The position numbers and the translations under genes are program-made. Below are positions 58,543-64,000 of a stretch of 64,000 nucleotides of DNA, piece by piece (position 1 is the first letter of the stretch; each line of letters opens with the position of its first letter). Source of the DNA: Sweltsa coloradensis (taxonomy: Eukaryota > Arthropoda > Insecta > Plecoptera > Chloroperlidae). The stretch lies in assembly GCA_024449915.1 (NCBI GenBank), contig JAMZAV010000362.1, positions 310,001 to 374,000 of the forward strand, written 5' to 3'. The notes beneath the pieces are model-generated. The model saw only the letters and a list, made by a program, of their open reading frames with translations. It was not told the origin of the DNA and did no database searches.

Positions 58543-60097
58543 CTAGAAGAAAACCCAAATAATATTATATCTTCCCAATAATAACAGCATGATTTAGGTC
58601 TGGAATAAAAAAAAATAAAAAAATAGGGAGAAAGCAAACTCAGCAAACTCAGCAACTCATGCTCGCGGTTTTTTACGAGAAGTAGTTTGGGTCTTGCAAT
58701 TAACTTATTTGGCTGTGCTTCCATTCCAATCCAAAATAATGTTTTGATAGTTTGAGCTGACCACCCGGAACTAGTAATTGAACGGAGTCGCTAGATGGAT
58801 GTAAATCAATCTAGGATATAAATTCCATACAAGCCAGGCAGTAATGGGGCTATGCTCGGGGAAGCCCAAGTCCGCCCCGCACCAGTAGCCTACTTTGTCT
58901 GTGTCTTAACAAGTAGAGCAAGTCAAGATCTGCGACTTTTTACATGTTTGCCGTCTATGCGTGCCTAACAGGATGGGCCAAAGCTTAAAAATGTGCATAA
59001 TTTAAGTACAAATTGTCACAAAGAAAGTTGTTACTTGTTACCATTTATAAAGATGTTGACTTATGTGGAAGTAAGTAAGAGTAGGGTCCAGAGCCCAGGG
59101 GAGGAGTCATGGTGGGGGATGCACGTAATTCCCTCCATTCACGATAATGAACCATAGGCTACAAGTTTAGGCTGTGTTCCATTTCCATATAATTATTACG
59201 TGATGATCATGAAAGTAGGCATACAGTCAGCTACAAGAGGAGCATCACGCATGATTAACAACATAGCAAGAGTGGCGTCAATGGTGGAGGAATTTTTTAT
59301 TCTTCAGTGTTCATCGAATTTGTAGATAAAATTGTTATTACGGAGTGCATATGCTTACGTTTGAACTTAAGAATGACCAAACATTATTCTTACGTTCAAC
59401 CATTTTTCTGTTGTTAGTTTGAGGCGTAAGCGCCGACCGTGTCACCGTCGTACGTCCTACAGTCACCTGTGCTGCTCGATCAACACGTGTTTTGTGGAGC
59501 TCCTAGGCATAGGCCTAAATATGGGTGCTAAACTCACGTACTTTCGTTTTGAATGGACTTGCGTGGGCTACCCGGGGTCTGGGGCAAAGTTTTTGGGTCA
59601 ATTTTTCCCTCAAGATAGCCTGTAGTGAGATCTGAGACAGATCGGGTTGAGTTGGGGGCTGGCCTTTGCCTTGAAAGTGCGGCGCAAGTAGAAAAGTCAG
59701 GTTCCAGGAAATAATAAGTATGCGCAATGACTGACGCCGACGAGACACTACCCTCGATTGTTTCAACCCGCTCGCGGCTCGCCGGCAGCCCACCACCCAC
59801 CCCTTCCCCCTCAAGCCGAAAAAAGTTCACTGCAGCAACAAAGTGGTAGCCCAGTCCCAGAGAGAGTTTGTATTTTGTAGTATTAGTATTCATATTTAAT
59901 ATTATTTTATATTAACTAGTATTGGCTTTCTTTTACAAACTTTTATTGTGTATTAATATAAATTTAAATGGAAAATACAAATTAATTGGAAAAATACGGG
60001 ACATTTTGCCGTCCCGAGAACTATTTTCGGGACACCGGGACAGGCCACAAAAAAAGGGAAAATCCCGGAAAACCGGGACGTCTGGTCACCCTATACA
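58543..60097 (-). other. Hairless upstream intron, unclassified part
   Basis: It should be intron sequence 5' of the SBD exon. It includes a hAT-type right end, GGGACGTCTGGTCACCCTAT (60076-60095), with GGGACA words. The block TTGCGTGGGCTACCCGGGGT (59559-59578) recurs near 61456. No exon found. Confidence 0.5.
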
Positions 60098-60326
60098 AGA
60101 CATGTGGAGAGAGTATTTCCAAGACCTGTTGAATGTAACTGATAAATCAAATTCTGAAGAAATAGAAGTAGAAAAGAGTGAAGACAATGAGGAGATTGAG
60201 GTAACTGAACAAGAGGTGGGACGTGCACTAGGAGCAATGAAGAATGGTAGAGCTCAAGAAGTGGATGGAATTACTGTGGAAATGATTAAATCAGCCGGCG
60301 CTGAAGGAAGATTATGGTTATTCTGA
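60098..60326 (+). pseudogene. LINE reverse transcriptase N-terminal remnant
   Basis: The frame reads DMWREYFQDLLN, then EVTEQEVGRALGAMKNGRAQ and VDGITVEMIKSAG. From family knowledge the MKNGKA.G.DGI..E..K.AG block is motif 1 of LINE reverse transcriptases. It ends at a stop right after, without the catalytic YADD region. It may be the same family as 48705-49176, which keeps only the C-terminus. Confidence 0.75.
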
Positions 60327-60386
60327 GTAATTAGTGCAGCCTGGGGGGTGAGACTCGCCGCAAAATCCACGTGGTTTGGTTGATTT

Positions 60387-60982
60387 TAGGGATGACTTCA
60401 GGTACCCGGAAACCGGTTCGGAACCGGTTCCATTACGATCCGGTTCCCCTTTTTCGGAACCGGTTTTATTTTTAACTTAAAAGTTGCCAGGGGCCTAGCC
60501 ACAGACGAGAATAAATGAGCCAGAAACACCCGTGGTTGCAAAATTCTTAGGCCTAGGCCTAGGCCCTATGAATGTTGCGTCACAATTTTGACCTAGGCTT
60601 AGCCTAGGCCCATGTGTTGTGTTATAATAACGTTGTAGAACTTGTTAATAACATTTTAATCATATACTAATTCTATTTTTCACGTTTAAGATCACATAAT
60701 CCAAACTTTATGAACGAAAACGAAAGCAAACAATCTTGTAGGCCATTGTTTGTTCAACTGTTCTCACTAAGCAGTTCCTACAATGTATGGGACACGACTC
60801 CGGGGCGGGGCTATCGAAATTCGAATCGATTATCGCCCCGCCCATGTTTTCAATTGAAATTAGCCCGCGCAGATTCAAATTTACTTAAATTGAAAAAGAA
60901 AAATATGTGTAGGAACCGGTTCCGAACCGGATTCGGCGAGGGTGGATCCGGTTCCGGATTTTTCGACCCGAAGTCATCCCTA
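60387..60982. mobile_element. hAT-like element with intact 8-bp TSD
   Basis: The ends TAGGGATGACTTC and GAAGTCATCCCTA are flanked exactly by GTTGATTT (60379-60386 and 60983-60990). Subterminal GGAACCGGTTC words are repeated in both arms. It is 596 bp with no transposase. The frames at 60710-61104 on both strands cross it and are not genes. Confidence 0.92.
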
Positions 60983-61369
60983 GTTGATTTCCGTGCTGTA
61001 TTCCGACAATCAGCAGACTCGACGAATCTTTCGATTCCGTCTGCTATTTGGTTGACGGAAACACTTCCGACAATCGTAAATTCGTAAACAACAAAATCCT
61101 CCATTTATATTTCGATACCATAGCATTATATTTTGCTTAAATACCGGAATATTTCGTGATTTGTTGGTCCACAGTACACTTGTTTGACACTTCATAAGTT
61201 GTTTATTGTTGCACAATACTTTGTTTCCATTATTGTTTATTTATAAACATAGTAATTAACAAACACCTTAAATTTGACGTTATTCGCGTTCACAAGATAG
61301 AAAAACAAAACACGGCTGCACAAAAACTCGTCTGCCTTATAAATATGCGGCTGGCTAGTTTCTTCTTAT

Positions 61370-61600
61370 ACCACCGGTTGAGAACCACTGCCTTAGGGTG
61401 ACCGTATTTCAAAAACCAAAAACCGGGACACCTCGACATAAGTACCAGTATGGATTTGCGTGGGCTATCTGGGGTCTGGGACGAAGCCCCAGCCGCCGGA
61501 GGCGTTTTTTTTTTTGGGGGGGGGGGGGGGTATTTCTGTCCTCCAGATAGCTTTTAGAGCGATCTGAGCAAGGAAGGCACGAAATACTTGTTGCAATGTA
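61370..61600. repeat. Fragments of two hAT ends
   Basis: GGTTGAGAACCACTG (61376-61390) is a typical hAT right end without a partner here. TAGGGTGACCGTATTTCAAA then opens another element whose interior GGATTTGCGTGGGCTATCTG matches 59554-59578. It is cut short by the family 2 element at 61601. Confidence 0.6.
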
Positions 61601-62100
61601 ACTAGGAAAACGCTTAAGTCCCGCCACGTTGATGGATGAGCTTTTTTGTAAGTTTTTAGTTTGCGTAGGATTAATTTTCCTTTGTAAGTGCTTTTTGAAT
61701 GCATTGTAGGTAATTGTTGTCAAGTTTCTATTGTTACTTGTGAATTGTTATTATAAACCTCAAAAAACCTCATATTAAAACCTTTAGGCCTATTCTATGG
61801 ATTCTGGCTAACTTTTTCAACTTTTTCTTTCAGAAAGCAATACATCACTATTACCTTAATGTCCAAGTAAAATACAAACGTTGTAGCCCCACCCGTTTGG
61901 TCAGAATTGGCCCAAATGTCATGACAATATCGCACTTAAAATCGAAAAAATCGTAAAAGTACGATATTCATGAGAAATATTTCTTCGATTGTACCCAAAA
62001 ACGTGGCAGGTCTAAGTTCAGAGATTTCGAAGGTCCCCTCCAATTTTCATCAAGATCGCATATGCCGTTTGCCCGGTAGCGTGCGAACAAACAGACAAAT
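61601..62100 (+). mobile_element. Family 2 element, truncated right end
   Basis: It starts ACTAGGAAAACGCTTAAGTC. It carries one CCCACCCGTTTGGTCAGAAT block and stops at AACAAACAGACAAAT followed by (TAA)n. The usual CTCATCCAA end is missing here, but a piece of it is at 62890-62948 beyond the family 3 copy, so the family 3 element probably inserted into this one. Confidence 0.7.
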
Positions 62101-62118
62101 TAAATAATAATAATAATA

Positions 62119-62833
62119 ACTAGGAAACGCTCAGTTGGACGCGTTGATAAGCGAGCACGTGCTATAGCTAGACCCACATTGCACATTTTTTTATATTTTT
62201 AAATTTGCGACGTTCGCTGTCCACAGGGCCATGTATCCAAAATTATTTATAATTGCCAAGGTATTTGGATAAACCCGTGTGTAATCCTTTACTTTGTGGA
62301 TAAAATCCACCGCCATCTAGAGAACCTGACTCCTTGGGTTAACTATTTAAACTCTTTGTTGACAAATAATACACTGCTTGCTCGAAAGTATTTTGATTAC
62401 TTCTAGGTGGCAGTGCATTAGAAACTTCGCGCGTCTTTTCGTTGCCATGGCAACGTTACTTTTGTTATAATGTAATTTCCATCTACACTACTTATCGGAT
62501 CAAAATAAAATTAACATATTCGTGACCGGACGGACATTCTAAATGATTTGGCTATCTCAGATTTTGTCGCCGTTGAGTTTGAAAAAAAAACTTTCGATTA
62601 ACTTTAATGTAACTTTTTAACTTTTTGAACGATTTTGCCACAAAACTAATGGCATTCAATCGAGAACGAAGCTTGCGGATGGTCAAAATTTCAACTCGAT
62701 CCGAGCCTCCGTTCGAACGTTATGGCGAGACATACAAACAAAAAAAAAACAAAAAAACAAAAAAACAAAAAAAAAACAAAACCAGTGACTAATTTTTCCG
62801 GCAGAGTCAAATGGAAACGCTCGCTTCGCTCGC

Positions 62834-62840
<7 letters not shown>
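62119..62840 (+). mobile_element. Family 3 element nested in family 2
   Basis: It starts ACTAGGAAACGCTCAGTTGG, followed by ACGCGTTGATAAGCGAGCAC, and ends AACGCTCGCTTCGCTCGCTT. A (TAA)n run stands on each side (62101-62118 and 62834-62872). The family 2 tail resumes at about 62885. Confidence 0.65.
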
Positions 62841-62883
<43 letters not shown>

Positions 62884-63004
62884 AAACATTGGGGCTAAAT
62901 TTTTTGATGGGTCAGTGAAATTGAAGTCTTTGCTTTGCTCATCCAATAATTGACAAGGAAACTATGAAACTGAAATGGTTGTGGCACAATCGCAGACGTA
63001 CAAT

Positions 63005-63322
63005 CTATTGAACGAAAACTGTGATTTGCATCACGGTATAGGAAGCAAATGTTCCTTCAGCAGCTGCTAATTTGGCTTCGTCTGTACCCACTTTCTCTCG
63101 CGAAAAATATTTACGAATTTTCTCACTTTCGATTGAGGCAAGGTTCGCTTCTTTATGTTTTTTCGTTTTCATGTGACGGTAATGTCGGTCTTGCCTCCGT
63201 GATATATTTAAAAGTACACCTTTGCAAACAGTGCATTGCACTTTGTTATCTAGATTTGCCTTTTTAATAAAAGTATAGCTCTTTTGCAAATTGTCATTGA
63301 ACACACATCTTCTCTTACACAT
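63005..63322 (-). pseudogene. hAT transposase N-terminal fragment (BED-like zinc finger)
   Basis: The frame encodes NDNLQKSYTFIKKAN, then VQCTVCKGVLLNI, then HYRHMKTKKHKEAN and KLAAAEGTF. C-x2-C followed by H-x3-H/H-type spacing fits a BED-like zinc finger, and LAAAEGTFA is common just after it in hAT transposases. The catalytic and dimerisation parts are absent. It is a 5' fragment of a transposase, probably dead. Confidence 0.7.
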
Positions 63323-63439
63323 TTACAACTTACACAAACACTCTAACAGTAAAAAAACACAACACATAAATCTCTCAGTTTGACATGCTACTACACTGTC
63401 TTGGACAAGTGACGCGTCGTATTACTACGTACATATTTA

Positions 63440-63747
63440 GTATTACAAAATGAATAATTGTTGATTCCATCAGAGACCTAGGTGTACAGATGTCCTCTGA
63501 TCTTTCTTTTAATGACCACCTTAGCGTCGTTTCCAAAAAAGCACTAAGAATTCTTGGGTTTATCAAACAAAATTGTGCCGCTAACTTCTCACCCAGAACT
63601 ACAAGAAAGCTGCATGTATCCTTGATTCGATCCCACGTTGACTACGCCAGTGTTGTGTGGAATCCACATCACGTCACCAAAATTAAGCAAGTTGAACGTA
63701 TTCAGTACATAATGAAACGGGACGGTCTCTCTAGTAGGTGGACTTAG
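63440..63747 (+). pseudogene. LINE reverse transcriptase C-terminal fragment
   Basis: The frame, starting before the first Met, reads VDSIRDLGVQMSSDLSFNDH, then KKALRILGFIKQNCA, then LIRSHVDYASVVWNPHH and IKQVERIQ. From family knowledge, RDLGV..D..LSF..H and L(V/I)RS..(D/E)YAS..W.P are standard in the thumb region of jockey-type LINEs. The frame is broken at both ends. Confidence 0.8.
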
Positions 63748-64000
63748 GTCTTTTTGAATAAGTGATAGTATGAATTCGATTTAAACTATCAAATCGACCA
63801 TTATTTTTTCGATCAAAAACAGAGGAGACGAACTTTTTCATTGAGACAAGACAACCTACCTATTGTTAATGGTAACTAAGTTATTTAAATATTGAGAAAG
63901 CAAAGTGGACATTTAAAAATTTAGATTTGTAATCAAATTCCATTCTGGTTTAGTTTAAGAATTATGTAAATTGGTTGAGTTTCAACATTATAAATAAAAA
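63748..64000. other. Unclassified DNA at window end
   Basis: AT-rich, no feature recognised; probably still LINE 3' sequence. Confidence 0.3.

Noticed and set aside
58329..58724. 131-codon minus-strand frame covering the SBD exon
   Set aside because: It is in a different phase from the conserved peptide and runs across both splice sites; the Hairless reading uses another frame.
59515..59893. GC-rich minus-strand frames near 59.7 kb as a Hairless 5' exon
   Set aside because: They lack the expected G-G-R-L-K-F-F-K segment and overlap DNA shared with the repeat at 61456.
3574..62946. Many short frames such as DERSERSEDSISLHWRKK, MRNISSIVPKN and poly-Tyr or poly-Asn runs
   Set aside because: They recur in each copy of the family 2 or family 3 elements or in microsatellites and are not genes.
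1..64000. Bacterial operons, CRISPR arrays, prophage
   Set aside because: Spliced exons, SINEs, LINEs and hAT elements show animal nuclear DNA; no spaced direct-repeat arrays of CRISPR type were seen.

Overview
The window is nuclear DNA from an animal with a large, repeat-rich genome. Most of it is AT-rich DNA crowded with transposon relics. The few real exons are short, far apart and all on the minus strand. They identify two genes in head-to-tail order. I recognised them by joining open frames across consensus splice sites with matching phase; most are too short to stand out as open reading frames.

Gene 1 (46443-58542, minus) is a Hairless orthologue, the adaptor that turns Su(H)/CSL into a repressor in Notch signalling. 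A 138-bp exon (58405-58542) carries most of the Su(H)-binding domain. It splices in phase to a 1,053-bp exon (46443-47495) with a conserved SDDNSS..SSPWQRD block, basic patches, a YSITSLLG Groucho-recruitment motif and a proline-rich tail. The 5' exons lie beyond 64000. I could not find the 3' exon with the expected CtBP motif.

Gene 2 (5982-10461, minus) is the 5' end of MTA, the metastasis-associated subunit of the NuRD deacetylase complex. Three coding exons (10434-10461, 7023-7090, 5982-6078) give the first 64 residues, the start of the BAH domain. A CpG-containing 5' region with a TGACGTCA site lies just upstream. The rest of MTA is left of position 1.

Hairless next to MTA on the same strand matches the reported evolutionary link between the two genes. 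Hairless is known only from Pancrustacea, so the organism is probably an insect or crustacean with a big genome. LINE and hAT relics and the very frequent word TAGGCCTA fit but do not fix the species.

Layout: 1-5980, MTA intron 3 filled with SINE and DNA-element copies; 5982-10461, MTA 5' exons and introns; 10462-10680, MTA 5' region; 10.7-46.4 kb, the interval between the genes (and probably the Hairless 3' end), a mosaic of several nonautonomous element families, hAT-like elements with 8-bp target duplications and foldbacks; 46.4-58.5 kb, Hairless exons with a 10.9-kb intron holding LINEs and nested hAT elements; 58.5-64 kb, a further Hairless intron or upstream DNA with hAT and LINE relics.

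Hairless and MTA both belong to transcriptional repression (Su(H) with Groucho/CtBP, and NuRD). No intact autonomous transposon was seen.
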